Shown one piece after another: positions 17,512 to 26,605 of a stretch of DNA of 64,000 bases. The notes beneath the pieces were generated by a model. The model did no database searches, had not been told where the DNA came from, and saw only the letters and a program-made list of their open reading frames with translations. This stretch comes from Flavobacterium sp. MDT1-60. Its GTDB lineage: Bacteria > Bacteroidota > Bacteroidia > Flavobacteriales > Flavobacteriaceae. Both the position numbers and the translations under genes were made by a program. Position 1 is the stretch's first letter, and every line of letters starts with the position of its first letter. Location: contig NZ_CP062159.1 in NCBI RefSeq assembly GCF_014844035.1, positions 930,001 to 994,000 on the forward strand. The letters run 5' to 3'.

Positions 17512-18067
17512 AAAAGAATTACGGTTACAGTATAAAAATCTTCGCGCAGTACTTTCGACTGATGAAATCGAAGAAAAGAGTCTCGCTATAGCCAATCAAG
17601 TATTGCAATTGCCAATTTGGGATAAAACCTATTATCATGTTTTTCTTCCGATTGAAGAACAAAAAGAAGTGAACACTGAATATATTTTGCATTTACTTTC
17701 CGGAAAAGATAAAGAAATTGTGATTTCGAAAAGTGATTTTGAAACGCGAAAAATGTCTCACTTTTTATTGACCGATAATACCAAAATCAAGAAAAACGAA
17801 TATAATATTCCGGAACCTATAAATGGTTTGCCAGTTCCATCAGAAACTATTGAAGTGGTTTTTGTACCGCTTTTGGCATTTGATGTTTTCGGAAATCGTA
17901 TTGGATACGGAAAAGGTTTCTATGATAAATTTTTAGTGGAATGTAAACCCGAAACCATCAAAATTGGACTTTCGTTTTTTGAAGCCGTAAACAGAATTGA
18001 TGATGTTTTTGAATCTGATGTAAAGTTGGATTACTGTGTGACGCCTAGGATTACGCATAAATTTTAA
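17498..18067 (+). CDS. 5-formyltetrahydrofolate cyclo-ligase
   Basis: ATP-dependent conversion of 5-formyl-THF to 5,10-methenyl-THF in folate one-carbon metabolism; cytosolic. 189 residues from MATNKKELRLQYKNLR at 17498, overlapping the upstream stop by 14 bases. The basic N-terminal K-x-x-L-R-x-x-Y motif, VFVPLLAFDVFGNRIGYGKG and FYDKFL are the family signature for ATP and substrate binding. It ends before a shared terminator. Confidence 0.95.
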   Translation: MATNKKELRLQYKNLRAVLSTDEIEEKSLAIANQVLQLPIWDKTYYHVFLPIEEQKEVNTEYILHLLSGKDKEIVISKSDFETRKMSHFLLTDNTKIKKNEYNIPEPINGLPVPSETIEVVFVPLLAFDVFGNRIGYGKGFYDKFLVECKPETIKIGLSFFEAVNRIDDVFESDVKLDYCVTPRITHKF

Positions 18068-18142
18068 AATTTAAACCACATAAATGATATAAGTAAACTT
18101 AATCGTAATGCTATTTTAGTTAAAAATTAATTTATATCATCA
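18068..18142. repeat. ACCACATAA/ATATAAGT phrase repeat
   Basis: ACCACATAAATGATATAAGT and a later TTATATCATCAATGG form a loose inverted pair. The same phrase occurs in reverse at about 55578-55600, downstream of the aminopeptidase gene. Confidence 0.5.
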
Positions 18143-18154
18143 ATGGAAATAAAA

Positions 18155-18196
18155 AAATCCCAAATGCCAATTTTCAAGTTGGAATTTGGGATTTTT
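18155..18196. terminator. Bidirectional terminator between the cyclo-ligase and batE genes
   Basis: AAATCCCAAATGCCAA pairs with TTGGAATTTGGGATTT with one mismatch around a 10-base loop. A-run and T-run on the two sides serve both converging genes. Confidence 0.85.
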
Positions 18197-18217
18197 ATAT
18201 TGTAATTTGAAGAAATT

Positions 18218-18964
18218 TTATTTCACTTCTTTGATAGTTGAAGCATCAATCCAACCTTCTGTTCCGTCTGTTAATTCTATTTTTTTCCAGTTTTGAAGTG
18301 TTTCAGTAACGTAAACTTTGGCGCCTTCATGCAATAAGAAAATAGCTGATCCTGCTTTTTGAGGTTCGCTTCTAACTTCACTCACTTCTGAAAAAACAAT
18401 TGCCGGGCGATCGTTGTCATAATGGTCTTTCTCTGACATTGCCGCTGCAACACTTAGGAGTACACCGACCAGCAATACAAACATTCCAATGAAATATAAT
18501 CTTTTTGAAAGTGTTAGCTGTGAAAAATAATATCCAATAAAACTCAATAAGAAAAGAAAAGCAATCCCGACAGCAATTTTAGCCCAGGTATTATAATCGA
18601 AAATTCCTGTAAAGCTCTGAATCAATTTTGCAAAACCTACTTTCGGAACTTCTTTAATTTCATCAATAGTTAGTTTTTTGGCAAATTTTAAGTTATTTAA
18701 AGTCTGTTCATCGTGTGGTTTTAATACCAAAGCCTTTTCATAATTATAAATCGAAGGTGCCACTTTATTGAGTTTGTAATAACAATTAGCCAAATTAAAA
18801 TACAATTCAGCCGAATGTTGTTTGTTTTCTTTAAGAACATTTTCGTACTCCTGCGCGGCCTGTTCAAACTTGTTATCCTGATACAGAAGATTCCCTTTTT
18901 CAAAGCTGCTTTGAGCAAAGAAAACCTGAGAGATTAATAAAAAGAGATATACTATATTTTTCAT
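18218..18964 (-). CDS. batE: BatE-like TPR and SH3 domain protein
   Basis: 248 residues: signal peptide (IVYLFLLISQVFFAQ), TPR repeats (about 20-100; ELYFNLANCYYKLNKVAPSI), two membrane helices (about 130-150 and 155-175), and a C-terminal bacterial SH3 domain (RSEPQKAGSAIFLLHEGAKV, then WKKIELTDGTEGWI). This is the last gene of the Bat (Bacteroides aerotolerance) cluster, a set of inner-membrane/periplasmic proteins around MoxR. The upstream spacer to batD carries a repeat phrase. It shares its 3' terminator with the cyclo-ligase gene. Confidence 0.86.
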   Translation of the reverse strand: MKNIVYLFLLISQVFFAQSSFEKGNLLYQDNKFEQAAQEYENVLKENKQHSAELYFNLANCYYKLNKVAPSIYNYEKALVLKPHDEQTLNNLKFAKKLTIDEIKEVPKVGFAKLIQSFTGIFDYNTWAKIAVGIAFLFLLSFIGYYFSQLTLSKRLYFIGMFVLLVGVLLSVAAAMSEKDHYDNDRPAIVFSEVSEVRSEPQKAGSAIFLLHEGAKVYVTETLQNWKKIELTDGTEGWIDASTIKEVK

Positions 18965-19040
18965 TCTTACTTTATTTAAAGGAAAGTTTTTTATAGAACT
19001 TTCAAACTTTGTGAACTTAAATCAACACAATCCAAATCAC

Positions 19041-19078
19041 TTTTCTTAGCGCACTTTGCGGTAAAATAGCCTTTGCGG
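19041..19078. repeat. TTAGCGCACTTTGCGG phrase repeat
   Basis: The spacer between batD and batE contains TTAGCGCACTTTGCGG, then CCTTTGCGGTT. This is the 'CTTTGCG/TTAGCG' intergenic phrase I know from memory in Flavobacterium. Confidence 0.45.
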
Positions 19079-20833
19079 TTAGACAATCTGTTTTTCTAAT
19101 TCTGAAATAATTAAAACAGCCTTATCATAATCCTGCTGAATAGATGCACTTGAAGCCGGAGCATAACGAGCAAACTCACAGTTTTCTGTCAAATTAATGA
19201 AATTTTGAACCGATTCCGGATTTGTATTCCTTGACAATAACAATTCACGAATATTGTCTTTGCTCATTTCTGAAGTCTCAATATGTAATTTCGCTTTCAG
19301 GAAATTATGCATCGCTTTCTCCAAAGCAATATAAAATGGCTCTTTGTTATTAAGATGTTTTTTGGCTTCAGAGAGATATTTCTTCGCCAGCTTATTGTTC
19401 ATTTTAATTCGGTTTCCGGTTACATCGCTGTCAATCGCTTCTTTTTTCTTTTTAACCAAAACAATAATTGGTAAAATTAAGAAAGGTGCTAATAACAATC
19501 CGTAGTATAAATTCGAACCATAAAAATCGTTTTTAGCCATTGAGACTAAAGTAGTTTTTGGTTTGATATATTTGAATTGTTCTGTTTTCGTAATAACATT
19601 TTTTGCTGCATTTGCAGTTGCGTTTGATTCTGCCTGCATTGGTCCGTCTAGAACATCAACCGTAATTTCCTGAGAAGTTATCGTTTTATATGAACCGGAA
19701 TTCAAATCAAAATAAGAAAACTGCATCGGTTTTATAGTGTACTTTCCTTTGTATTGTGGAATTATAGTATACTTATCTGAAATTTTACCAGACATTCCAG
19801 ACAATGAAGTGGTCACTTTTTCATCATGAACCGGATCGTACATTTCTAATGCATTCGGTACAACCGGTTTTGGTAAAGTAAACAATTTCATGTTTCCGCT
19901 CCCTGCCGCACTAACAACCAAATCAAGACTTTCGCCATTTTTTAAAGTAGTTTTTGAAGGTGTAACTGTAAAATTGAATTTACCAACAGCGCCTGTGAAA
20001 TCTTCTGGTTTACTACCTTCCGGAAGTGGTCTAACATTAATGGTTTTAGCCCCTGCCGAAACAACTTTATTGTCCTCAGACAGAATCATTTGACCAAACA
20101 TGTCACGACGATTTGTGGGTAATTGCACCCCAATATCGAGTGAAAGAGGTTCAATTGTGAGTTTTCCTGATTTTTGTGGATATAAGATAGTCTTTTTCAA
20201 TACCACAAAATAACATCTTTGTCCTCTGTAACTTCCTTCTTCAATAGCTAACTGCTTAATTTCTATATTTTGATTCCAGAAATCATTGTATTTTGGTTTT
20301 CCAAGTTCTTTAAAACCGGTTACATTAATGTTGTTGAAGTATAATTTATATACCACAGTGATTGGTTCATTCAGATACGGATTGGTTTTTGAAATTTCAG
20401 CAACCAAATTCAGCGTTTCGCTTCCTGCACCACCTTGCTGTCTAGGGTCATTTGGATCTCTTTCCTCGGCAACAGCATTTGTTACAGCGACTTTTATAGG
20501 CGTTGTTTTGTATTTCTGCCCATTAAACTCGATTGCAGCCTGTTTAATCGTTAAATTTCCTTTTTGCGCTGGTTGCAATATATAAGAATATATTTTTTGA
20601 AAAGAGCTTCGTCCATTAACCCAGGATTGACTTATTTGCTGACTTGGTCCTGCTACAATTCTAAATCCGTCAAATGAAGGCTGTTCGAAGTTGTCTCCGT
20701 CTACATTCATGATGAAGTCAATACGAAGTCTCTCGTTTATCCCAAGCGAGTTCTTGCTTACTCTGGCTTCAAATTGAACTTGAGCCATAAGCCCTTGAAA
20801 AGTGAATAGTAATAGAATTAAATATCTTTTCAT
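19079..20833 (-). CDS. batD: BatD (oxygen tolerance) protein
   Basis: 584 residues: signal peptide (YLILLLFTFQGLMAQ), then repeated immunoglobulin-like beta domains (about 20-420; e.g. VSKNSLGINERLRIDFIMNV and DPRQQGGAGSETLNLVAEIS). One membrane helix (YGLLLAPFLILPIIVLV, about 440-457) leads to a cytoplasmic helical tail. This is the BatD layout: a large periplasmic part anchored in the inner membrane, thought to work with BatA/BatB. Within the cluster it follows batC with about 118 bases between, containing a GTTTAACTGTTTAAT repeat. Confidence 0.92.
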   Translation of the reverse strand: MKRYLILLLFTFQGLMAQVQFEARVSKNSLGINERLRIDFIMNVDGDNFEQPSFDGFRIVAGPSQQISQSWVNGRSSFQKIYSYILQPAQKGNLTIKQAAIEFNGQKYKTTPIKVAVTNAVAEERDPNDPRQQGGAGSETLNLVAEISKTNPYLNEPITVVYKLYFNNINVTGFKELGKPKYNDFWNQNIEIKQLAIEEGSYRGQRCYFVVLKKTILYPQKSGKLTIEPLSLDIGVQLPTNRRDMFGQMILSEDNKVVSAGAKTINVRPLPEGSKPEDFTGAVGKFNFTVTPSKTTLKNGESLDLVVSAAGSGNMKLFTLPKPVVPNALEMYDPVHDEKVTTSLSGMSGKISDKYTIIPQYKGKYTIKPMQFSYFDLNSGSYKTITSQEITVDVLDGPMQAESNATANAAKNVITKTEQFKYIKPKTTLVSMAKNDFYGSNLYYGLLLAPFLILPIIVLVKKKKEAIDSDVTGNRIKMNNKLAKKYLSEAKKHLNNKEPFYIALEKAMHNFLKAKLHIETSEMSKDNIRELLLSRNTNPESVQNFINLTENCEFARYAPASSASIQQDYDKAVLIISELEKQIV

Positions 20834-20850
20834 TAAATTGTTTCAGTTTT

Positions 20851-20940
20851 TGTTTAACTGTTTAATTGTTATTTGTTTAATCGGTTTTTTTTAAGTTTTA
20901 TTGTTTATTCGAATAAACAGTTAAACGAATAAACGATTAA
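20851..20940. repeat. GTTTAACTGTTTAATTG phrase repeat with inverted copy
   Basis: TGTTTAACTGTTTAATTG (20851-20868) is mirrored by GAATAAACAGTTAAACG (20911-20927). The spacer between batC and batD can thus fold on itself. Confidence 0.55.
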
Positions 20941-20950
20941 CCCAAAAAAT

Positions 20951-21721
20951 CTACCAGTCTTTTTCTGTTTTCTTAGGACTTCCTTTTACTTTTTGAGCAT
21001 TTACTTTGTCCTGAATTTTCTTTTCTTCGTTGTTAACGGCATCTAATAAATTCTGAACACGTTCTTTTGAAATTCCGCCAGGCTGTGGTTTTGGTTCTCC
21101 TTTATTGTCTGATTTATCATCTTTCTTCGGATCATTTTTACCATCTTTTTTATCCTTGTCTTTGTCTCCTTTGTCGTCTTTTTTGTCTTTATCCTTGTTC
21201 TGATCTTTATTTTTGTCTTTGTCCTTGTCCTTATCTTTGTTTTTATCCTTGTCTTTATCTTTATTCTTGTCCTTGTTTTTATCGTTTTTCGGAGGATTTT
21301 CTTTTAACTTTTGTTTGGCCAAAGCATAATTATAACGCGTTTCATCATCCGTTGGGTCATTTCGCAAAGCTTCTTTATAAGCTTCAACAGCTTGCGTGTA
21401 ATCTTTCTCCTTCATCAGGACATTTCCTAAATTATGAAATGCTTTATGTTTTTCAGGTCTTGTTTTTGCGTTTTTAATCGCTCTTCCATAAGCGAATTTT
21501 GCTTCAGAAGCCTGATTTTGTTTGTAAATAGTATTTCCTAAATTATAAGAAGCGGTTGCTTTCTTTGGGAATTTTGACTGCGAAATTCTATAATTTGCCT
21601 CAGCATCAACAAATTTATTCTGCTTATATTCTTCATTGGCATCAGGCAATGTCTTGTCTTTTTCCTGAGCTGAAACAGCTAGGGAAAACGTTAGTAAAAT
21701 ATAAAGAAGTAAATTTTTCAT
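20951..21721 (-). CDS. batC: BatC-like TPR protein with lysine/aspartate-rich tract
   Basis: 256 residues from MKNLLLYILLTFSLAVSAQ, a signal peptide; I chose this start over one 39 bases upstream that has none. TPR repeats occupy about 25-155 (ATASYNLGNTIYKQNQASEA, then HKAFHNLGNVLMKEKDYTQA). A long low-complexity stretch of K and D/N (about 160-215) follows, then a short C-terminal region (GGISKERVQNLLDAVNNEEK). The charged tract is a likely flexible linker. It sits between batB and batD, the standard Bat order. Confidence 0.88.
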   Translation of the reverse strand: MKNLLLYILLTFSLAVSAQEKDKTLPDANEEYKQNKFVDAEANYRISQSKFPKKATASYNLGNTIYKQNQASEAKFAYGRAIKNAKTRPEKHKAFHNLGNVLMKEKDYTQAVEAYKEALRNDPTDDETRYNYALAKQKLKENPPKNDKNKDKNKDKDKDKNKDKDKDKDKNKDQNKDKDKKDDKGDKDKDKKDGKNDPKKDDKSDNKGEPKPQPGGISKERVQNLLDAVNNEEKKIQDKVNAQKVKGSPKKTEKDW

Positions 21722-21765
21722 TCTAATTTTTTTATTTTTTTGTTCCGAAATAAATTCCAAAACAA

Positions 21766-22800
21766 TTATTTCTTTTCGTTAAATAAATTCAATTCTTTTA
21801 TCCAGTTTGTTTTTCTTTCCAAAAGGAAAATATCTACAAACAACAACAAGAATGCAAAACCAAGAAACCACTGAAATTGCGATTGAAAATCGGCCATTTG
21901 TGTTGCTTCGAATTCTGTTTTCTGAATGTTATTTAATGCATTTTTTACGTAATCTAAAACCTCTTTGGTACTTCCGCCATACACATAACCACCTTTAGTC
22001 GCTTTTGCGATTGCTTTAAGTCCGTCCTGATTTAGTTTTGTAATAACAACTTCTCCGTTTTGATCTCTTTGGAAGCTTTTTACAACGCCATTTTCTTTTA
22101 ACGGAATAGTTCCGCCTTTCTCTGTTCCGATGCCAATTGTAATGATTTTCATTCCTAATTTGTTGGCTTCTTCCGCTGCTGCAGGAGCACCTTCAGAATG
22201 GTCTTCTCCATCAGAAATCAAAATCAACAACTTACTTGTTTTGCTTTTTTCATCAAAATAAGTCGATGATAATCGGATTGCCTCGTCCAGCGAAGTTCCC
22301 TGAGAGGAAACCATATCCGGACTCATGCTTTGAAGAAACATTTTGGCTACGCTATAATCTGTTGTAATTGGTAAAACCGGGAAAGCACTTCCGGCGTAGG
22401 CTACAATTCCAATTCGGTCACTTCCTAAATTATTGATAATCTGCGAAACCAATTGTTTACTTTTCTCTAAACGATTTGGTGCCACATCTTCAGCAAGCAT
22501 ACTTTTTGAAACGTCAACGGCAAAAACAATATCAATACCTTCACGTTTTACGGTTTCCATTTTAGTTCCAATCTTCGGATTTACTAATCCGATGATCAAA
22601 CACGCAAGCGCTAAAAGAAGTATAGATAATTTTAAAACAGGTTTAAAAACAGAACGTTCCGGGCTCAGTCTTTTGACCATTTCCAAATCACCAAATTCGC
22701 GTTGTTTCTTTCTTTTCCAATACATATTGAAAAGGAAAATACACACCACAATTGGCAGTAAGAATAAAAGGTATAAATATTTTTTTTCGTCTAATTCCAT
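21766..22800 (-). CDS. batB: BatB, membrane-anchored vWA domain protein
   Basis: 344 residues from MELDEKKYLYLL (a start six codons earlier is also open). Two N-terminal membrane helices (about 8-25 and 57-74), a von Willebrand A domain with MIDAS motif DVSKS (about 96-100) and TSLDEAIRL, and a C-terminal membrane helix (FLGFAFLLLFVDIFLLE). It probably pairs with BatA in the periplasm/inner membrane. It is preceded by batA with an AATTCCAAATTCC repeat spacer. Confidence 0.92.
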   Translation of the reverse strand: MELDEKKYLYLLFLLPIVVCIFLFNMYWKRKKQREFGDLEMVKRLSPERSVFKPVLKLSILLLALACLIIGLVNPKIGTKMETVKREGIDIVFAVDVSKSMLAEDVAPNRLEKSKQLVSQIINNLGSDRIGIVAYAGSAFPVLPITTDYSVAKMFLQSMSPDMVSSQGTSLDEAIRLSSTYFDEKSKTSKLLILISDGEDHSEGAPAAAEEANKLGMKIITIGIGTEKGGTIPLKENGVVKSFQRDQNGEVVITKLNQDGLKAIAKATKGGYVYGGSTKEVLDYVKNALNNIQKTEFEATQMADFQSQFQWFLGFAFLLLFVDIFLLERKTNWIKELNLFNEKK

Positions 22801-22802
22801 AT

Positions 22803-22935
22803 AATTTTTAAATTCCAATTCCGATAGCTATCGGAACAAATTCCAAATTCCAATTCTTCTTTTTATTTAAAACTTTTCAAATTCCAAATTCCAATTTGTT
22901 ATTTGGAATTTCAATATTTGGAATTTTTTAATTTT
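22803..22935. repeat. AAATTCCAAATTCCAAT phrase repeat with CCGATAGCTATCGG palindrome
   Basis: The spacer between batA and batB has several copies of AAATTCCAA on one strand, and AATTTGGAATTT-like reversals near 22903-22925. A perfect 14-base palindrome CCGATAGCTATCGG sits inside it at 22821-22834. Confidence 0.65.
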
Positions 22936-22942
22936 GAAAAAA

Positions 22943-23944
22943 TTAAATAAAGCTTCTGTAAACTGTATTTCTTAAGCCAACTTCCAACAATAATAAAAAG
23001 GCTGCCAGTAAAACAAATCCTCTGTATTTTTCGTCGTAATCATAGAATTTTAATTCCTGAATTTCTGTTGTTTCTAATTTATTGATCGCACTATAAATTT
23101 GAGCTAATCTGTCGTTGCTTGTTGCTCTAAAATAGGTTCCTTCGGTTTTGCGTGCGATACTTTTCATTAATTGTTCGTCAATTTCAACCTTTTGCATTTT
23201 GAACAAAAAACCTCCGTTTGGAGCATATGCATAAGGAGATGGTGCCATTCCGTTGGTTCCAACGCCAATTGTATATACTTTTATACCGTATTGTTTTGCA
23301 ATATCAGCAGCCGTTTCAGGTTCAATAAATCCGGCATTATTTACACCGTCTGTCATTAAAATAATCACCCTGCTTTTTGCTTTACTGTCTTTTAGACGGT
23401 TTACAGCTGTTGCCAATCCCATTCCAATTCCGGTTCCGTCTTGTAAAGCGGTATCATATTTAATGTCTTTTATAGCCTCTAAAATAATAGCTTTATCGCT
23501 TGTAACAGGAGTTTTGGTATAAGCTTCAGATGCATATAAAACCAATCCAATTCTGTCATTTGGTCTTTCTTCAACAAATTCACCGGCAACTCTTTTTAAA
23601 GCTTCCATACGGTTTGGCTTTAAATCTTTTGCCAGCATACTTCCTGAAACGTCAATTGCCATAACAATATCAATTCCTTTAGTCGTCTTAGTCTGATTGC
23701 TAATATCTACCGTTCTTGGCCTTGCCAATGCAATAATCAAAGAACTTAGGGCAATAATCCTGAATATGTATAAAGAAGGTTTTAATTTAGTTAATAATGA
23801 TTCGCTGTTTTTAAAACCCTGAGTTGAACTCATTTTTAAAGTAGGCGATTGCTGATTGCGTTTCCAGAAAAACCAGGCGATAGCAATTGGAATTAAAAGA
23901 AACAACCAAAAAAATTCCGGATTTAAAAAAGTTATTTTTTCCAT
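22943..23944 (-). CDS. batA: BatA, membrane-anchored vWA domain protein
   Basis: 333 residues: membrane helix near 10-27 (WLFLLIPIAIAWFFW), a second at about 58-74, and a vWA domain with MIDAS DVSGS (about 98-102), TGIGMGLATAV and ILMTDGVNNAG. A C-terminal helix (FVLLAAFLLLLEVGL) closes it. BatA is the other vWA partner of the Bat system. Its ATG overlaps the stop of the upstream 543-aa gene as TAATG, so the two are coupled. Confidence 0.93.
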   Translation of the reverse strand: MEKITFLNPEFFWLFLLIPIAIAWFFWKRNQQSPTLKMSSTQGFKNSESLLTKLKPSLYIFRIIALSSLIIALARPRTVDISNQTKTTKGIDIVMAIDVSGSMLAKDLKPNRMEALKRVAGEFVEERPNDRIGLVLYASEAYTKTPVTSDKAIILEAIKDIKYDTALQDGTGIGMGLATAVNRLKDSKAKSRVIILMTDGVNNAGFIEPETAADIAKQYGIKVYTIGVGTNGMAPSPYAYAPNGGFLFKMQKVEIDEQLMKSIARKTEGTYFRATSNDRLAQIYSAINKLETTEIQELKFYDYDEKYRGFVLLAAFLLLLEVGLRNTVYRSFI

Positions 23945-25575
23945 TAGTTACTGGCTTTTCTAAGTTCAACAGAATTTAAAATTCGGGTTGTAATGTCATT
24001 TGCATACGTATCACCTTCTTCATGTAAAATCATGATTTGCTGTAATCCCTGATCTTGCTTGAAAAGCAGAATTTCATAATAGGCTTTTGTGCTGGTTTTG
24101 TTAACAGGGTTTAAGACTGTCATTGTTCCGTATCCTTTAAGTCCCTGAATCCCTGCATTAGTCTGGAAATCTTCTTGTTTCACAATTATATTTTGACCGC
24201 CCTGAGCTTCGATTACTTTCAAGGAACCCTCTAAAGCTTTTGCTAAATCAATATCGGTTGGATTTTTAAATTTAGCCGTTGAAACTGTAATAAAGAAATT
24301 GTCAATCATACTTCCGTACGCGAAAAGCTGCATTTCTTTAATTAAAGCCATGGTTTCTTTGGGAAGTACTTTTTGAGTATCCATACGTTTCAAAACTTTT
24401 GGAGTTTCGATTAAAACGCCAGGATTTCCGTATTCACTTTTTACCCATTCTCCTTCTAATAATTCTTTTGAAGGATGGCCAATAACATTATCTTTTACAT
24501 AGGTGAAGCCTTTAGTTACAACGAAAAATGTTGTTGTTGCAAACAATAAAAGTAAAACGGTTCCAACTGTGATTGCAATACGTTTGTTGCGTTTTTTTCT
24601 TAATTGAATTTTGATTTGCTTTTGTTTTTGAGCTTCATTCAGTAATTGATCTTCTTCCTCCGCTGGAACTTCAGTCGGAATTGCATTATCAAGCGTTAAA
24701 ATTACTTTCTGGATTTTATTTCTATCATCAGTAATTTCAAAATCAAGTGGTTTAGATTTTGCGAATTTTACTAAATCCGCCTGACGTAAAACGCGTTCCA
24801 AATTCTCAACGGTTTCAGGAGTCAGAGTCATTTTCTTTTTCGTTGAAGCCAATCGTATTGCCTGAATCAATTCAGAAGTGGTACTTTCCATTGCCGGAAT
24901 ATGAATTGCTTCTTCAATATAATTACGTGCAATATCGGTCAGTTCACTATAATATTCTTTGATTTCACCTTTTTGAACCAATTCTTTTTGCTCGAGGTTA
25001 TTCAATAAACTTGTCGCTTTTTCAATCGGAGTTTTATAAACTTCTTCTTCGATTTTTTTCTTCTGATGTTTTTTTACGTACCAATATACAAAAGCACCAA
25101 AAGCACCAATTACTATTAAAATCAAAACATAAATCCACCAATCGTTATTGCTGTCGGTGCTTGAGATATCTTTGATGTCATACATTTTCTGTTGTAAAGT
25201 ATCGACTTTTACATTAGCAACTTCAACACGTATAGAATCTGATAAATAAGGTTTTTTATCAATTAAAATTTTGATACCCGGAATGGTATATTTTCCTGAA
25301 TCGAATTGGGTTAAACCGTATTTTTTAATCAATTCATAAGTGTCATTTTTCTTAACCGTATCAATTGGGTACGATTGAATTACTTCTAAAGGACCAATGG
25401 TTTTTAGTTTAGGAAAAACAACTTTCGATTTTGAGCTTACAACCGTTTTAAGTGTTAACTTAAATTCGGCTCCAATTTTATTTTTTGTAGTATCAATACT
25501 CGTTTCAACTTGTTTTTGTTGGGCAAAAACAGTTGAAGTAAGCAAAAATAGAAATATGTAAAATTTTAATTTCAT
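23944..25575 (-). CDS. Bat-cluster membrane protein, BatD-like N-terminus with extra C-terminal domain
   Basis: 543 residues: signal peptide (FYIFLFLLTSTVFAQ), beta-sandwich domain (about 20-125), membrane helix (about 148-167; IYVLILIVIGAFGAFVYWYV), and a cytoplasmic helical segment with the DUF4381-like LLNNLEQKELVQKGEIKEYY. A second membrane helix follows at about 336-356 (ITVGTVLLLLFATTTFFVV), then a C-terminal domain of about 180 residues. The first half fits the DUF4381/BatD-type protein found between DUF58 and batA in these clusters. The C-terminal domain I do not recognise. Confidence 0.8.
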   Translation of the reverse strand: MKLKFYIFLFLLTSTVFAQQKQVETSIDTTKNKIGAEFKLTLKTVVSSKSKVVFPKLKTIGPLEVIQSYPIDTVKKNDTYELIKKYGLTQFDSGKYTIPGIKILIDKKPYLSDSIRVEVANVKVDTLQQKMYDIKDISSTDSNNDWWIYVLILIVIGAFGAFVYWYVKKHQKKKIEEEVYKTPIEKATSLLNNLEQKELVQKGEIKEYYSELTDIARNYIEEAIHIPAMESTTSELIQAIRLASTKKKMTLTPETVENLERVLRQADLVKFAKSKPLDFEITDDRNKIQKVILTLDNAIPTEVPAEEEDQLLNEAQKQKQIKIQLRKKRNKRIAITVGTVLLLLFATTTFFVVTKGFTYVKDNVIGHPSKELLEGEWVKSEYGNPGVLIETPKVLKRMDTQKVLPKETMALIKEMQLFAYGSMIDNFFITVSTAKFKNPTDIDLAKALEGSLKVIEAQGGQNIIVKQEDFQTNAGIQGLKGYGTMTVLNPVNKTSTKAYYEILLFKQDQGLQQIMILHEEGDTYANDITTRILNSVELRKASN

Positions 25576-25663
25576 TTGATTTTTGATTCAGATTTTAGTC
25601 TAAAACGAATGCTTATTTTGAAAATTTATTTTTTGAAAATCTAATAATCTACGAGATCTTAAA

Positions 25664-26527
25664 TTAACGAGACTTAAAATATCCGAGTAATTTAGTTACG
25701 TAATTTTCGTCAACTCTTGTGTTTACAACACCAGCTCCTGATTTACTAAAAATATCTTTGAAATAATTGACTCTTTCCTGATAATGTTTTTCGTAGTTCA
25801 TTCTCACAGATTTTGAGCCTGTATCGACCAATTGAATTTTGCCGGTTTCAGCGTCAAGCATACTTACCATTCCTAAATTCGGGATTTTTTCCTCGCGGAT
25901 ATCATATACACGTACACCTGTAATGTCATGTTTTTTAGAAGCAATTTTCAAGGTTTGTTCGTAATTTTCAGACATGAAATCAGAAATCACAAAAACGATA
26001 GCTTTCTTTTTTTGTGTTCCTGATAAAAATTTCAAAGCTTGTGAAATATCCGTTTTATGGCTTTTTGGTTCGAATTCGATTAATTCACGAATGATTCTCA
26101 AAACATGTGAACGGCCTTTTTTTGGTGGAATATACAATTCGACATTATCAGAAAATAATATTAATCCGATTTTGTCATTGTTTTGTGTAGCCGAAAAAGC
26201 CATCGTTGCCGCAATTTCGGTTACGATGTCTTTTTTGAATTGACTTTTTGAACCAAAACCTTCAGAGCCCGAAATATCAACCATTAACATCATGGTTAAT
26301 TCGCGTTCTTCTTCAAAAACTTTTACGTGGGCTTCGTTATAGCGGGCGGTTACATTCCAATCGATGTTACGAATGTCATCGCCATATTGGTATTGACGTA
26401 CTTCGCTAAAAGTCATCCCGCGCCCTTTAAATGAAGAATGGTACTCTCCCGAAAAGATATGATTGCTCAGTCTTTTGGTTTTGATTTCTATTTTCCGTAC
26501 TTTTTTTAAAAGCTCTTTTGTATCCAT
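25664..26527 (-). CDS. DUF58 domain protein (vWA-like)
   Basis: 287 residues with the DUF58 signature GRGMTFSEVRQYQYGDDIR and IDWNVTARYNE (about 36-64). A vWA-like MIDAS DISGS (about 84-88) and a phosphopeptide-like C-terminal region follow. Soluble, no signal peptide. It is the constant partner of MoxR ATPases. The gene lies just downstream of moxR, separated by a repeat of CAGTCGCAGTTTT. Confidence 0.92.
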   Translation of the reverse strand: MDTKELLKKVRKIEIKTKRLSNHIFSGEYHSSFKGRGMTFSEVRQYQYGDDIRNIDWNVTARYNEAHVKVFEEERELTMMLMVDISGSEGFGSKSQFKKDIVTEIAATMAFSATQNNDKIGLILFSDNVELYIPPKKGRSHVLRIIRELIEFEPKSHKTDISQALKFLSGTQKKKAIVFVISDFMSENYEQTLKIASKKHDITGVRVYDIREEKIPNLGMVSMLDAETGKIQLVDTGSKSVRMNYEKHYQERVNYFKDIFSKSGAGVVNTRVDENYVTKLLGYFKSR

Positions 26528-26604
26528 TTCTTTAGTTTTCAGTCGCAGTTTTCAGTCGCAGTTAATTGTAAAGTGTCTACTGTGACTGAAAACTGAAAAC
26601 TATT
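26528..26604. repeat. CAGTCGCAGTTTT phrase repeat with inverted copy
   Basis: TTTTCAGTCGCAG is tandemly repeated (26537-26561), and GACTGAAAACTGAAAAC (26584-26600) is its inverted partner. It lies between moxR and the DUF58 gene. The same phrase opens the spacer at 38403. Confidence 0.6.
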
Positions 26605-26605
26605 T

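Noticed and set aside
21130..21300. Tandem-looking TTGTCTTTATCC runs as a CRISPR array
   Set aside because: These encode the KDKDKNKDKD tract of batC and have no regular spacer-repeat pattern.
21067..21477. 136-residue open frame antisense to batC, rich in C, Y and L
   Set aside because: It is the reverse reading of the lysine/aspartate-rich low-complexity tract. Its composition (CLYPC-type runs) is an artefact of that repeat.
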